Assembly (NCBI RefSeq): GCF_048544455.1
Contig: NC_133538.1
Location: 453,605,311-453,669,310 of the forward strand
Length of the DNA: 64,000 nt
From: Silene latifolia
Taxonomy: Eukaryota; Streptophyta; Magnoliopsida; Caryophyllales; Caryophyllaceae
Direction of reading: 5' to 3'
Shown: piece by piece, positions 11,287 to 21,884 of the stretch
Layout: each line of letters starts with the position of its first letter
Position numbering within the stretch: the first letter of the stretch is position 1
The notes under the pieces: model-generated
Seen by the model: the letters and a program-made list of their open reading frames with translations, nothing else
What the model was told of the DNA's origin: nothing
Databases searched by the model: none
Translations under genes and position numbers: made by a program

Positions 11287-12555
11287 TGATACCGTCGTTT
11301 TGTATCAAAATTAAATTTATAATTTCAAACTAAAACTATAGCTAGTGATAGTAAGGGTCGAACCACAGAGAGACAAGGTTGATTTTGTTTGCTATTTTTC
11401 AGTCTATAGAAGTAACAATTAAAAGGGGGGTTTTGAAATTGGTTGATACTAATGACTAATTGCTTAAATAAGAATTTCAAGATAAAAGGAAGATCGGGAA
11501 ATTCGGTTCACCATGGCAATGGTCAGGGCAATAAGGTAGCAGAAATCCAATAATACAGTCTCAGGGGGTATAAGCAAGCCTTTCGATCTATGCTCAAATT
11601 AACCTTGCGGTCTTCTAATTCCCCGAAATTTCATAAAGCTTTCGCTCAAAGGAAATTCCAATATAATGATAATTCTAATTAATAATCTTTCAATCTAGTA
11701 AAAAGGCTTATCAAAAGACAACAAGATCGATACGGAAGGATTCATGCTAACAAACAATCATAATTTATACCATGGCTCACCTCGTTCCCAATCAAAACAA
11801 TTAGCTACGCATGACTACAACTAAAACAATTGCTAAATTGATAACAAAGAACAAGATTGACATGATTGAATTTAAATAAAAGACAAAAGACAAGAGATGA
11901 ATTGTTGGAATTAAAATGGTAAAACAAGAATTGAAATAACAAGAATTAAAAGAAGAGGAAATTTGCATAAAACTTACTAATTGAAAAGATGAACAACGTA
12001 ATCGAATTCGAGGTTTTCCGTCTCCAAAACTAGATCTAAAAACTGAGTTCTTCAATAATGAAAAGCATAACCTAATAATTGTTGCGTTCTACTGATTAAA
12101 GATGCCAAAAGATCAATTACAAGTTGGGCTTTTAAAAGTCTAACACGAAGAAATAAATCTCTTTCAGAGATCGTCGATCGACCAAGTCAAGATGGTCGAT
12201 CGACCGTAAATGCGAAACAATGACTTCCGCTGACTTCAACGGTCGATCGACTGAAAGGAGTGGTCGATCGACTGGTGGTGCTGTGCAGTGGCTCTTCCTC
12301 TTTTCAATTCAGCTCTTCACTCCTTTGCACGCATCCCAAGGTGGGTGAATCCGAACTTCTTTCTTCCAAGCTTCCCTGAAGTTGCCTCTGGAGGACGATT
12401 TAGGCTTGATTAGCTTACTTCCACTCATTCCTACAATAAATCATTGAAAATTCAAAGTAAACCGTTTCGGGAGAAATAGTAGCTTAAGGCTAACAAATAC
12501 GCATGGAAATACGTGCCAAAACCGCAGATAAAGTGTATAGAATATGCACGTATCA
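11287..12555 (-). repeat. A1 3' LTR (1269 bp)
   Basis: On the plus strand it runs from TGATACCGTCG to GCACGTATCA, so the ends are inverted TGATAC/GTATCA. It holds two palindrome pairs: GTCGATCGAC starts at 12173, 12195, 12242 and 12263. A TTTTAAAAG run near 12132 is the candidate core promoter. Confidence 0.95.
12173..12272 (-). repeat. Palindrome cluster, A1 3' LTR (2 pairs)
   Basis: Four exact GTCGATCGAC sites with spacings of 22, 47 and 21 bp. The first pair is off by one base from the usual 21. In transcription direction the cluster lies just upstream of the TTTTAAAAG run. Confidence 0.9.
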
Positions 12556-14335
12556 ATTCAAATCTCCCCAAACCAAACCTTGCTTGTCCCCAAGCAAGCA
12601 CTATGACCCATATAAAAACTAAATGGAAAGGAGTATATCTCAGAGCTAGCTACAAGTCAATGCCAAACCGTTTAATGCACATAGTCAACTATTGCAAAGT
12701 TTAAATCAAGTGAACAAATTTATGCATATCATGGAATTAAATCGGGCGTTCGACCTTGCAAGACTCATAAATTCGGGCTCTCCCGGGTCACTCTTCCCTC
12801 AGCAAAGCAAATGGCAGGAATATATGTAAAGGATAGGGAAGAAAGTACAGACTATCACCTAGACTGCGACCGACAAAACATGTATGCTTGACTAGCATGA
12901 ATAATGATTCTAGCTATCGTACATACGCTTAACCACCGTCAAAGACTATTACATGCCGAACTATTGCAAGATTTGGATATGTGAGGTTAAGTGGGAAAGG
13001 AAGGACAAAACAATTATGGAAAAAGTGAAGGTAAGAGCCAAGGTAGTACCTATCCAACCATCAGAAACCGTATCCCGTTCCTCCAACTCAAAATATAAAC
13101 CATGCCTTTAATGACTAGGCAACACAATATCCCAAACAAACGCCTCCAATTCATGAAGTAGGCACATGAGGCGTGTTCTCTATTCAACCAAATCATTATT
13201 ATTTTCAAATTCCTCTTTTTTTTTCTTTTCTTCTTTCCGTTTTTCTTTTTTGATTTTTTATTTGATTTTTTTTTTTGTTTTTTTTTTTTACAATGGGCAG
13301 TCGATCGACCAACATCACCAGTCGATCGACCACCCTGTCACAACCAGTGCTCTCTGCCAAGGTATATGTCCTCTCTCATTTTTTACATTTTCTGAATTTT
13401 TCTTTCTTTCTATTTTCAGACTGAAATATTCTCCTTCACTTCTCAAAAATACTCGCTCCAACATTACAAAAGTGAACCAAAACAGCTTAAATCGACAAAT
13501 TCCTCTACTACTTCCTAGCTTGGCACAATGGTAGGCTAAGTATGGGATGTAGTTGAGGGCAACTGGCAATTATGGCTTATAGTGGAGTTAATGGGGTAAA
13601 ATGAGAAAGGGGAGGATGCAATAGTTCTCAAAACATGCAATACCGACCACAAACTAATGCGTATAGGCAATACGCAATCAAAACTCACACACGTGCAAAA
13701 CATGAAATGAAGGGAGTACTACTCTCAATCCTAAATTAACCGGTCATGAATGTCACCAGTTATGGGCTCTATATCTCAGAAAGTATAAGTAGTTTGCCAA
13801 AAATAATGAGTCAAGTCTAACTACCCGAAATGAATTCCATAACAAAATTTGAGAAATCACTTTTAATTCTCGCTAAACAGCTGTGGAAAGGGCATGGAAT
13901 GGCATATTTGACTAATAGTGCAAAATCATCATTAATAAACTCCAATCCGACTCGACTATATGCAAAAGCAAACGTGATATTTTTGGTTTTTTTATGACAT
14001 TTTCAATTTTTCTTTGTTTTTGTTTCAATTTTTTCTTTGTTTTTGTAAAAAGTTTTTGTTTTTGTTTTTTTTGAATTTGAAAAACAAATGCAAACTAAAA
14101 TGCAATAAACGTGTGACTAAAATGCAATAAAAAACACATGCAGATGCAACAGACATATGCAATAGCCTCCCCAAACCAAAACGCACAATGCCCTCATTGT
14201 GCTCATCAGCAAATCACCAGCAGAAGTATGGGAGAATAAAAGCATAACAAAATAAAAGGAAACTAATAAAGAAAGGAGGGAACTCACAAGATACGACCTC
14301 CCCAAACCAGCCAATAACGGGGAGGTCACCACCAT
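12556..14335 (-). other. A1 3' untranslated region with polypurine tract and hairpin
   Basis: No gene is visible. Reading leftwards from ORF3, it contains two internal polypurine-like sites (14296-14308 and 14166-14177), T-rich and A-rich runs, one palindrome pair (GTCGATCGAC at 13300 and 13321), then a perfect hairpin at 12579-12598 (8-bp stem CTTGCTTG/CAAGCAAG, loop GGGA as transcribed). The true polypurine tract (12556-12574) abuts the LTR. The same order is seen in A2, G1 and G2. Confidence 0.8.
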
Positions 14336-15804
14336 CTAATCACCACCGTCGTACTCCTCACCACTAGACTCACCGGACCCCGAGTCGCTCTCCTCGTCCG
14401 CCTCAAGCGGCGGGGTGGCTCTCCCGAAGTGGAGGCACCAGCAGTAGTAGTAGGAGGTGGTCTCCTGGCAGGCTGAGGGTAGCCGCCCACAGAGGGAACA
14501 AAGTAGGAAGGGTGAGTCCAAGCACCCTGTGGGAGCATCCCCGTCCGGGCTAACTCCTCGTAGACTAGGTACAGGGCTAGAGCCGTGTCTAGCCTGTGCT
14601 GGTCAAAACTCCTGCACAAGTCGCCCAACATACGTGACATTGCCCTTTGGTCCATGACCGCAGGGACAACCAAAGGAGTACGGGGACGGAAAGTAGCCGG
14701 AAAACCGGTGGGAGCAGTAGTGGAGGTAGAGGGTGCCTGTGAAGAGGAGGCACGGGCTCTCCTCTAAGTGCTAGCGGTGGTGGTGCCCGCCCTGATAGGG
14801 AGCCTGTAGCTAGGGAAGGGCGGGCGAGCTGCCCCCTGAACAGTGATGAGGGGCAGGACAGGAGTGTAGCCAAGGACGGGGATGGGGTCACAGGTGAAAG
14901 AATCGATCTTCCACCGTCTCTGGCTATCGACCCAATGGACAGCTCTTGCGTATGCAAGGTCCATGAAACGTAGGTCAGGGTCAATGGGGGCCTCCTCTCG
15001 AGGGAAAAGTAAAACTAGACGGTTGGCGATACGTGTCACCAACCCACCACAAGCAATAGTGGTCAAAGTGCCATCACTAACAGTCTGAAAGTGAGCGGCA
15101 GTCAAATAAGCGATATTATAGATACGGGCTATCCGACTTTCAATGTTCAGATAACCTGCCAAGATAGACAGTTCGATGTTATTCACATTATTTGACTCTT
15201 TACGGCCAAAAATGGTATTACCCATTAGCCGTAGAAAATAACGAAGAGGGGGCAAATGGACGGAAGTGCCCGTCCTTTTAGGCCCGTGAAAGTCACTGAT
15301 GCAAGACCACATGACTCGGTGAACATCAGAGGTATCCGAGGTTCTACCCTCGAAATAGAGACCCAAAAATCCAGCAAATTCGGCTAATGTCAGGGAGTAG
15401 TTAACATTAAATAGCCGAAAAGAAATGCAAGCTTTATTCGTGTTTTCCGCAAAAGAAACCGAGTCAAAAGCATAGGAAGAAAAGAACTCGAGGGTCAAAA
15501 CGTAATATGTGAACTCAGCCATGTCCACAAGACCCGTCATACCTGTCCCATTTAGCAGGGACACAACTGACTCATAACAGCCTAATTCCTCCAAAGTACG
15601 TTTGTGAAGGAATCGGGTAGCTGTGACTTTCATTCTCGCAACAAAAAGGGAAAACTTAGCACGCTGAGTAGAATTAGCAAAGATAACCTGCGGATAGTCA
15701 GGTAGACTATCCGTGGTAGCCTCTATCATCGGTGGCGGTCCTCGTGGCGCTTGCGCGGCTCCTTGGTTCGACCCTTCGGACATTTGTCGCTTTCCTTTTG
15801 TCAT
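14336..15804 (-). pseudogene. A1 ORF3: ATHILA ORF1-like protein of unknown function, nearly intact
   Basis: The start is the ATG at 15804 (MTKGKRQ), matching the A2 start, rather than the upstream ATG at 15837, which is in the disrupted intron end. The product would be about 490 residues. In order it has an N-terminal segment with SLPDYPQVIF, a middle with LTLEFFSS and YSLTLAEFAGFLGL, a conserved LRYFLRLMGNTIFGRKES block, a Pro/Thr/Ser-rich linker, a VMDQRAMSRMLGDLCRSF helix, and an acidic tail ending EEYDGGD. One nonsense codon lies at 14764-14766 (A2 has Leu there). One frameshift lies near 14430-14470, before the acidic tail. The family sits between integrase and 3' LTR, in the env position, but I see no signal peptide or membrane segment. 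Its function is unknown. Confidence 0.8.
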
Positions 15805-16668
15805 CTTTGTTACCCGCAAACAACTCATTAGCAACAAGAATCCCCTAACAGTGTCAATTTAAGAAAACCCGAACAAAATTAGAACTGAAAAGCAATTTAG
15901 GGTTTCGAAATTTTTGGGGGAAACGGCTTTAAATGTCTCCTCGTTGCTATTTAGTGTCGAAAATCAAGGGGGAAGGGGTAGAACAAGCAATTAAAGCACA
16001 GAAATGACAAGAAATCAATCCCAAAATCAATTTCCCCAAATCGATTTTTTTCCGTCTCAATGGAGCAATACTCGAAAATATGGCATGAAACTTCAGCAAA
16101 ATTCGAATAAAAAGCGTGAAAATAGGATTAGAGACATACCTTGAAGATTTACTTGAAGATTAAAGCAAGAAAAGAAGAGATTAAGACGGGATTTGCGGGA
16201 AAATCGCGAGGTAGAGGAAGGTAAAGGGGTTTTCTTTTGATTTTTCGATTTATTGAAAGTGAATGAATGAAAGAGGAATGAAGGAATACTCCTCTTTTGA
16301 GTTGCATTCTGATCCCGCGAAGTGGTTGATCGACCACTTGACTCGGTCGATCGACTGCCAGAGCTGGCAATTAGACTTCAATTCGTCAAAAATTCATTTT
16401 GCCATCATAATTTCCCGTCTTTCTCTCACAACCATCCAGTAAACCACCTACGCACTTTGCATAAAATAAATTCCTGCAAAAATTATCAAAGGCGCACATA
16501 TTCCCAAACCAATAAATTACAAATTAAAAGAAATTAAAGAATACAAAAAAACTCAAAAATGCAAATTAAATGAAATAACAAAATAAAATTCCTAAATTAC
16601 AATTAATTACAACCTGGGTTGCCTCCCAGTTAGCGCTGGTTTAAGAGGTCCTGCATGACCTTTTTACC
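15805..16668 (-). promoter_or_regulatory. A1 pre-ORF3 region: palindrome pair, pyrimidine-rich leader, 5' intron
   Basis: In transcription direction it holds a conserved short hairpin after pol (CTGGG/CCCAG, about 16620-16638), one palindrome pair (16325 GTTGATCGAC and 16346 GTCGATCGAC, 21 bp apart), a pyrimidine-rich leader, and a 5' splice site CAAG/GTATG at 16140/16139. The acceptor that in A2 is TTTGCAG before the ATG is TTTGCGG here (about 15815), so the intron end has mutated. Confidence 0.6.
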
Positions 16669-18219
16669 TCACTTTGCTTTATCCGATAACGGGTCGAAGT
16701 ACAATACCTCGACATTTCCCAACATATGCATCTGATCCATGATAATGCTTCACATATTGGCCATTAACTTTGAACCTTTCTCCAGCAGAGGTCTCCAATT
16801 CAACTGATCCGAACTTTGTGACTTCTGTGACCGTGTAAGGGCCAGTCCACCTGGATTTCAGCTTACCAGGAAATAAACGGATACGAGTGTTAAAAAGGAG
16901 TACCTTATCGCCAATATGGAACTCGCGCTTGATGATTCTCTTATCGTGCCAGCGCTTCGTTTTCTCCTTGTAGATCCTAGCATTGTCATAGGCCAACAGG
17001 CTAAATTCCTCGAGCTCATTCAGCTGTGTCATGCGTTTCTCACGAGAGAGGTTAGGATCCAAATTCAAATCACATATAGCCCCCTAAGACTTACGCTCTA
17101 ACTCAACAGGCAGATGAGATGTCTTACCATAAATCAATCGGTATGGTGACATCCCGATTGGCGTCTTAAATGCAGTTCTATAAGCCCATAAGACATCATC
17201 TAACTTAAGACTCCAATATTTCCGTGATTTAGAAACAACTTTAGCCAAGACTTCTTTCAATTCTCTGTTAGAAACCTCAACCTGACCACTAGTTTGGGGA
17301 TGATACCCCAAACCTCTACGATGTTGGACACCGAATTTAGTCAATAAAGCACTGAGTTGTTTTTCCTTAAAATGCATTCCCCCATCGCTAATGACAACCC
17401 GAGGGACACCAAAACGAGGGAAAATAATCTTTTTAAACAGTTTAATCACGGCTTTTTCATCGCAATGGGGAGTAGCAATAGCTTCCACCCATTTGGATAC
17501 ATAATCTACAGCTACGAGGATATATTTTTTACCTTGACTGCTCGGAAAAGGTCCTTGATAATCAATGCCCCAGACATCGAAAATCTCAACCTCAAGAATG
17601 CCTACCTGTGGCATCTCATGTCTCTTGGAAATATTCCCCGATCTTTGACAAGCATCGCACTCAGCAACAAAATTGCGACAATCTGCATGCAAAGTTGGCC
17701 AATAGAAACCAGATTGGAGTACCTTAGCGACAGTCCTGGACGGACCGTGATGACCACCATAAGCAGAAGAGTGGCAAGCCTCTAGGATATCCTTCACCTC
17801 CCATTGAGGCACGGATCTCCGGATGAGACCGTCTGCGTATTCCTTGAAAACATAAGGATCATCCCAAAAATATTGTCTAGCATCATAAGCAAACCGCTTC
17901 TTCTTCTGCCATGAAAGCTCGGGTGGTATCTTACCTGTCACAGCAAAATTATCAAAGTCAGTAAACCACGGAGGTGGATAAGACCCTGAAGTAGTAATAG
18001 CTAATAGACTCTCATCAGGAAAAGAATCATTAATAGGCAAAGAATCCTCCCTTTGTGTCAGCTGCAGACGAGATAGGTGGTCAGCTACCACATTCTCTGC
18101 TCCTTTCTTATCTTTGATCTCCAAATCAAACTCCTGCAAAAGGAGTATCCACCTCAAAAGCCTCGGCTTCGCATCTTTCTCAACAAAGAGAGTCTTCAAC
18201 GCTGCATGGTCAGTATAAA
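16669..18219 (-). pseudogene. A1 pol, second half: RNase H end and integrase
   Basis: Pol resumes leftwards after A2 at 18219 with [10 protein letters not shown], the end of RNase H. Integrase follows: zinc-binding HHCC region (HHGPSRT to CDACQRSG), then the core with first Asp in [12 protein letters not shown], second Asp in [10 protein letters not shown] and Glu in [10 protein letters not shown]. The C-terminal part is basic and beta-rich (RLFPGKLKSRWTGPY). There is one nonsense codon at 17084-17086, where A2 has Trp, and a 1-base insertion close to the end. Residues apparently preceding this stretch to 18262 are antisense A2 LTR, not pol. Confidence 0.9.
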
Positions 18220-19494
18220 TGATACGTGCATATTCTATACACTTTATTTGAGGTTTTGGCACGTATTTCCATGCTTAATTGGTGGCTTAAGGCTGCTATT
18301 TCTCCCGAAACGGTTTACTTTGCATTTTCTATGATTTATTGTAGGAATGCGTGGAAGTAGGCTAAATCAAGCCAAGTTCGCCCTCCGGAAGCGAGTTTGA
18401 GGAAGCTAAGAGGAAGGAGAGCTCATTCACTCACCTTGAGATGTGTGCAAGGAGTGAAGACTCATTTTGGAAGAATCAAGGAGCCACTGCACAGCATACT
18501 TGGTCGATCGACTAGGTCTTTCAGTCGATCGACCACTGGAGCTCAGACAGGAGCCACTGTTCCACAGGTTCAGTCGATCGACTGTGCAGACCAGTCGATC
18601 GACCTTATTGCGAGCTGATGTTTAATTTTCCGTGTTAGACTTTTAAAAGCCCAACTTGTAATTAACTTTGGGTATCTTTTTATCAGTAGAACGCAGCAAT
18701 TTTTAGGTTATGCAATTTTCTTCTGGAAAAACTTAGTTTTCAGATCTAGCTTGAGACGGGAACCTGGATTCGAATGCTTGGTTCTTGATTTTCAATTAGT
18801 AAGCCTTTAATGCAATTATTCTTCCTTCTTATTCTTCCTTGTTAATTTAATTCTTGTTTTCTTCAATTAATTTCAGTAATTGATTTCTCTCCTTTGTTCT
18901 AGTTAAATTCCCTCATGTTGAATTCGTTCTTTATCGTTAATTTCGTAATTAGTGTAGTCATAATTATGCGTAGGTAATTCCTTTGATTGGGAATGAGGTG
19001 AGCCATGGTATTAAATTAGGATAGTTGTGTAGCATGAGTTCTTCCGTATTGGTCTTGTTATCTTTTGATGGATTTCTTTGCTAGGTCGAAAGATTGGTAA
19101 TTTGATCTATCGCTAGATTTAGAATTTCTCTTGAGTGAAAACTTTGATAAATTCTAGAGAATTATTAGACCGTGAGGTTATTTGAGCTTTGATCGAAAGA
19201 CTAGCTTATTTTCCCTGAGACCGTATTATAGGATCTCTGCTGCTTGACTGACCTGTTTTGTGTCATGGTGAACCGAAGTTCCCGATCCCCTTTTTACCTT
19301 GTTTAGAATTTTCATTTTTGCAATTAGCCTGTTAGCCAACCAATTTCAAAACCCCCATTTAATTGTTACTTTTATAGACTGAAAATTAGCAAGCAAAATC
19401 AACCTTGTCTCTCTGTGGTTCGACCCTTACTATCACTAGCTATAGTTTTAGTTTGGAATTATAAATTTAATTTTGGTACTAAACGACGGTATCA
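18220..19494 (+). repeat. A2 5' LTR (1275 bp)
   Basis: It starts TGATACGTGCATATTC and ends CGACGGTATCA. Palindrome cluster at 18503-18603. A TTTTAAAAGCCC run near 18640 is the candidate core promoter, about 40 bp after the cluster. Confidence 0.97.
18503..18603 (+). repeat. Palindrome cluster, A2 5' LTR (2 pairs, 21/70)
   Basis: Exact GTCGATCGAC starts at 18503, 18524, 18573 and 18594. Partners are 21 bp apart, and the second pair starts 70 bp after the first. The unit AGGAGCCACTG precedes each pair, so this is a 70-bp duplication whose other bases have drifted while the palindromes have not. Confidence 0.95.
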
Positions 19495-19499
19495 AATTT

Positions 19500-19517
19500 T
19501 GGCGCCGTTGCCGGGGA
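19500..19517 (+). other. Primer binding site, tRNA-Asp type
   Basis: TGGCGCCGTTGCCGGGGA begins five bases after the LTR end. This is the tRNA-Asp 3'-end complement typical of Athila elements. The A1 equivalent is at 34283-34300. Confidence 0.9.
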
Positions 19518-19561
19518 GACGGTGTAATTCTGTTTGCTTTATTTTAGTTTATTTTCCTTGT

Positions 19562-19585
19562 CTCAAGGAACTTTTGTTCCTTGAG
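19562..19585 (+). other. Hairpin downstream of primer site (10-bp perfect stem)
   Basis: CTCAAGGAAC, loop TTTT, GTTCCTTGAG, 45 bp after the primer site. Related hairpins with different stem bases are found at the same place in A1 (34214-34237), G1 (39217-39244) and H (36395-36420). A packaging or dimerisation role is possible but not shown. Confidence 0.75.
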
Positions 19586-19676
19586 GCCGTTGCTTACCTT
19601 TGCTTCTAGTTTTGCTTTTGCACAGTTAGAGGACAGGTTTTTGAGAGGAAGACTTGAGTACTCTCATTTGGAAATT

Positions 19677-21006
19677 ATGGCTACGATATATGATAATTTT
19701 CAGCCAAAGGAGCACCACCTTCCAAAGGGGCAACAGTTACCTACCCCTTCTACTAGGTAAATTCGAGTTTCGTTCCTCTTATATTGATTTAGTGGAACGG
19801 AATCGGTTCATGCGGATCTACCGGATGAAGACCCCTTGAAACATATGGAAATTTTCACGGACTATTGTTGTTCAATACCTATACCGGAGGGGGTAACTCA
19901 AGATGAAGTAAAGGGGTTCATGTTCTTATACTCCTTGAAGGATTCGGCGCGAGATTAGTATCGCTACCTTGATAGAGTAGCAGCACTGAGTCACCGATTG
20001 GACATCTTTAGCACTAGCCTTCTACAAGAAGTACTTCCCGCCTTCAAGACGATGCCTTGAAGAGTAAAATCACGAGTTTTAAGCAAGGAGCCGACGAAGA
20101 TTTTTGTGAAGCATGGGGACGTTTCAAAAGTTTGGTCCGAGTGCCCCTCATCATGGCTTCCAAGAATGGTATCTTTGCAATCTCTTCTACAATGCTCTAT
20201 ATGATGATTACAAAGTCATTTTGGATGCAAATTTGCTAATGGTAGGTTCCAAAATAATACCGGTCAAAGTAAAGGTTGGAACACCATTGAGGAGATGGCG
20301 ATCCATAAAGCTGAGTTTGGAAGTTCACGTGGTAAGTCACGAAAGCAAAGTGAAGACATGACTGCTGTTGTGTCACTTATAACTTCCATTTCTACCCGTC
20401 TCGAGAAACTCGAGACTTCTGAAGCTTCCAAAGGGAAAGTCGAAGTTCCTATTCAAAACTCAGATGAGATAGAGAAGTTAAGAGAGATGGTCCAACTCCT
20501 TTTGGTTCAAGTGGCGAATATGGAAGCAGCCGGGATTGAGTCCTCACAGAATTTTGTGAAACAATTGGAGAATATGGAGGCTAAGCAAGCCGCTAATTCT
20601 TCAATTAAATGTGAAGGGCCGGTTGAGACGATCAATGCCATCAATCTCAGAAGTGGCCTTTCTTATGAAAGTCCCGATAAGCCAAAGGAAGACTCGGGAA
20701 ATGATGAAGATGCCCGTTTGAATTCTGATGCAAAAACGAGTCTGAATGCCAGTAATTCAAGTCGATCGACCTGCCTTCCCTGTCGATCGACTGAATTGTC
20801 AGACAAAATAGTTTCTGGTCAGAAACTATTCACTCCCAACACATCCAGTCGATCGACCAACATCATCAGTCGATCGACTGAGATACCTGATGATGTTAAT
20901 TCTGGACAGGAACTGTTCACGCCCAGCTTACCTAGTAGATCGACTACCCATACCAGTCGATCGACTAAATCTCCAGAGCAGGATGCAAATCCGTCAACTA
21001 GTTTGC
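19677..21006 (+). pseudogene. A2 gag, broken; contains 87-bp SRST repeat
   Basis: The start ATG at 19677 (MATIYDNFQPKEHHLPKG) is shared with A1. The frame breaks near 19758 and resumes as FRSSYIDLVERN in another frame. A stop lies near 19956, and the retrotransposon-gag domain (about 19840-20250) is spread over frames. From 20295 one frame is open: a coiled-coil-like stretch (RLEKLETSEAS, EKLREMVQLLLVQV), the NAINLRSG block common to Athila gag, then a 29-residue repeat with paired SRST or RST motifs encoded by the palindromes. No CCHC zinc knuckle is present between the gag domain and the repeat, whereas G1 and H have one there. Confidence 0.85.
20761..20965 (+). repeat. Palindrome cluster inside A2 gag (3 pairs, 21/87), in frame
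   Basis: GTCGATCGAC starts at 20761, 20782, 20848, 20869, 20935 (one mismatch) and 20956. Spacing is 21 bp within a pair and 87 bp between pairs. 87 bp is 29 codons, so the repeat keeps the frame. The protein repeat contains paired (S)RST motifs followed by a conserved LFTP. The same arrangement is present in A1 gag. Confidence 0.95.
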
Positions 21007-21884
21007 ATGATCCATCACTTATTGATGATTTGACGGGGGTTTTAAACCTACGAAAGCCGAAGGTTACTGATCCTACGGCCAGTGTTGCAGTCCCATATCC
21101 GGAGCGCTTGAAGGCTACTAAGCTGGAGCGTAAGTTTGGTAAGTTTTTGGAGATGGTCCAGAACCTCGAGGTAACGGTTCCTTTCACTGATTTAATTACC
21201 CAGGTACCCTCTTACGCTAAATTTATGAAAGATATTTTGAATCGTAAGAGAAATTTTCATGATGATGGTAATGTTGCGTTTGTGGAGGAATGTAATGTTC
21301 TTTCACAAGTTAATGTGCCACCTAAATTAAAGGACCCGGGTAGTTTTTCAATTCCTTGTACTATAGGTAACCACGTAATTGGAAAGGTCCTTTGTGACTT
21401 AGGGGCCAGTGTTAGTGTCATGCCGTATTCTGTTTGCGAAAGGTTAAACATTGGTAGACTTAAGGTGGCCGATATTACCGTTCAAATGGCAAATAGATCG
21501 ACTCAGAGACCTATAGGTGTTCTAGAGGATGTACCCGTTCGAGTGGGTAAGTTTTTTATTCCTGTAGATTTCGTTGTTTTGGACATTGCGGAGAGGATAG
21601 TCGGATACCTATCATTTTAGGCGGACTGTTCTTACATACAAAATTTTGATAGATGTCAAACGCTGAACCATCACCTTAGAGGTAGGGGATGACACCATTG
21701 AGTTCGATCTTGCTCACAAGGCAACCGAACTCGCGATGAGGATACGTGTTATTCTATTGATGTTGTTGACAGGATTGTTACTTGTAATTGGAGGGAATCC
21801 TTAGCCAAGGATCCCTTAGCGATCTAACTCATTCGGATGAGTGTGCATGTAATCTGATGGAAAATGCTTTGAGGAGCCGATGCT
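21007..21884 (+). pseudogene. A2 aspartic protease, broken at its end
   Basis: The open frame starting at 20295 runs on to 21620. The retropepsin catalytic Asp is in LCDLGASVSVMPYS (Asp codon 21396-21398). FFIPVDFVVLDI follows in the usual order. The flap and the GRPFLHTAG segment that follow in A1, H and G1 are lost to a frameshift at about 21595. 21621-21884 is degenerate coding sequence up to the RT frame. Confidence 0.85.

Noticed and set aside
13166-13534. Plus-strand frame over T-rich DNA with many Phe and Ser
   Set aside because: Low-complexity translation of the A1 3' untranslated region, antisense to the element, with no homologue in A2.
14336-15804. ORF3 as a retroviral-type envelope protein
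   Set aside because: The position is right, but I see no signal peptide, transmembrane segment or cleavage site in A1, A2 or T1. The acidic and Pro-rich tail fits a soluble or nuclear protein better.
17084-18262. Minus-strand frame starting at 18262 as one protein
   Set aside because: The first 14-15 residues are antisense A2 LTR. The real A1 pol segment starts at 18219 and its other half is at 30403-31888.
18503-18603. Palindromes considered as cloning or linker artefacts, since they contain TCGA and GATC sites
   Set aside because: Exact 21-bp spacing, presence in both LTRs of the same element, in-frame placement in gag and different motifs in other families cannot come from linkers.
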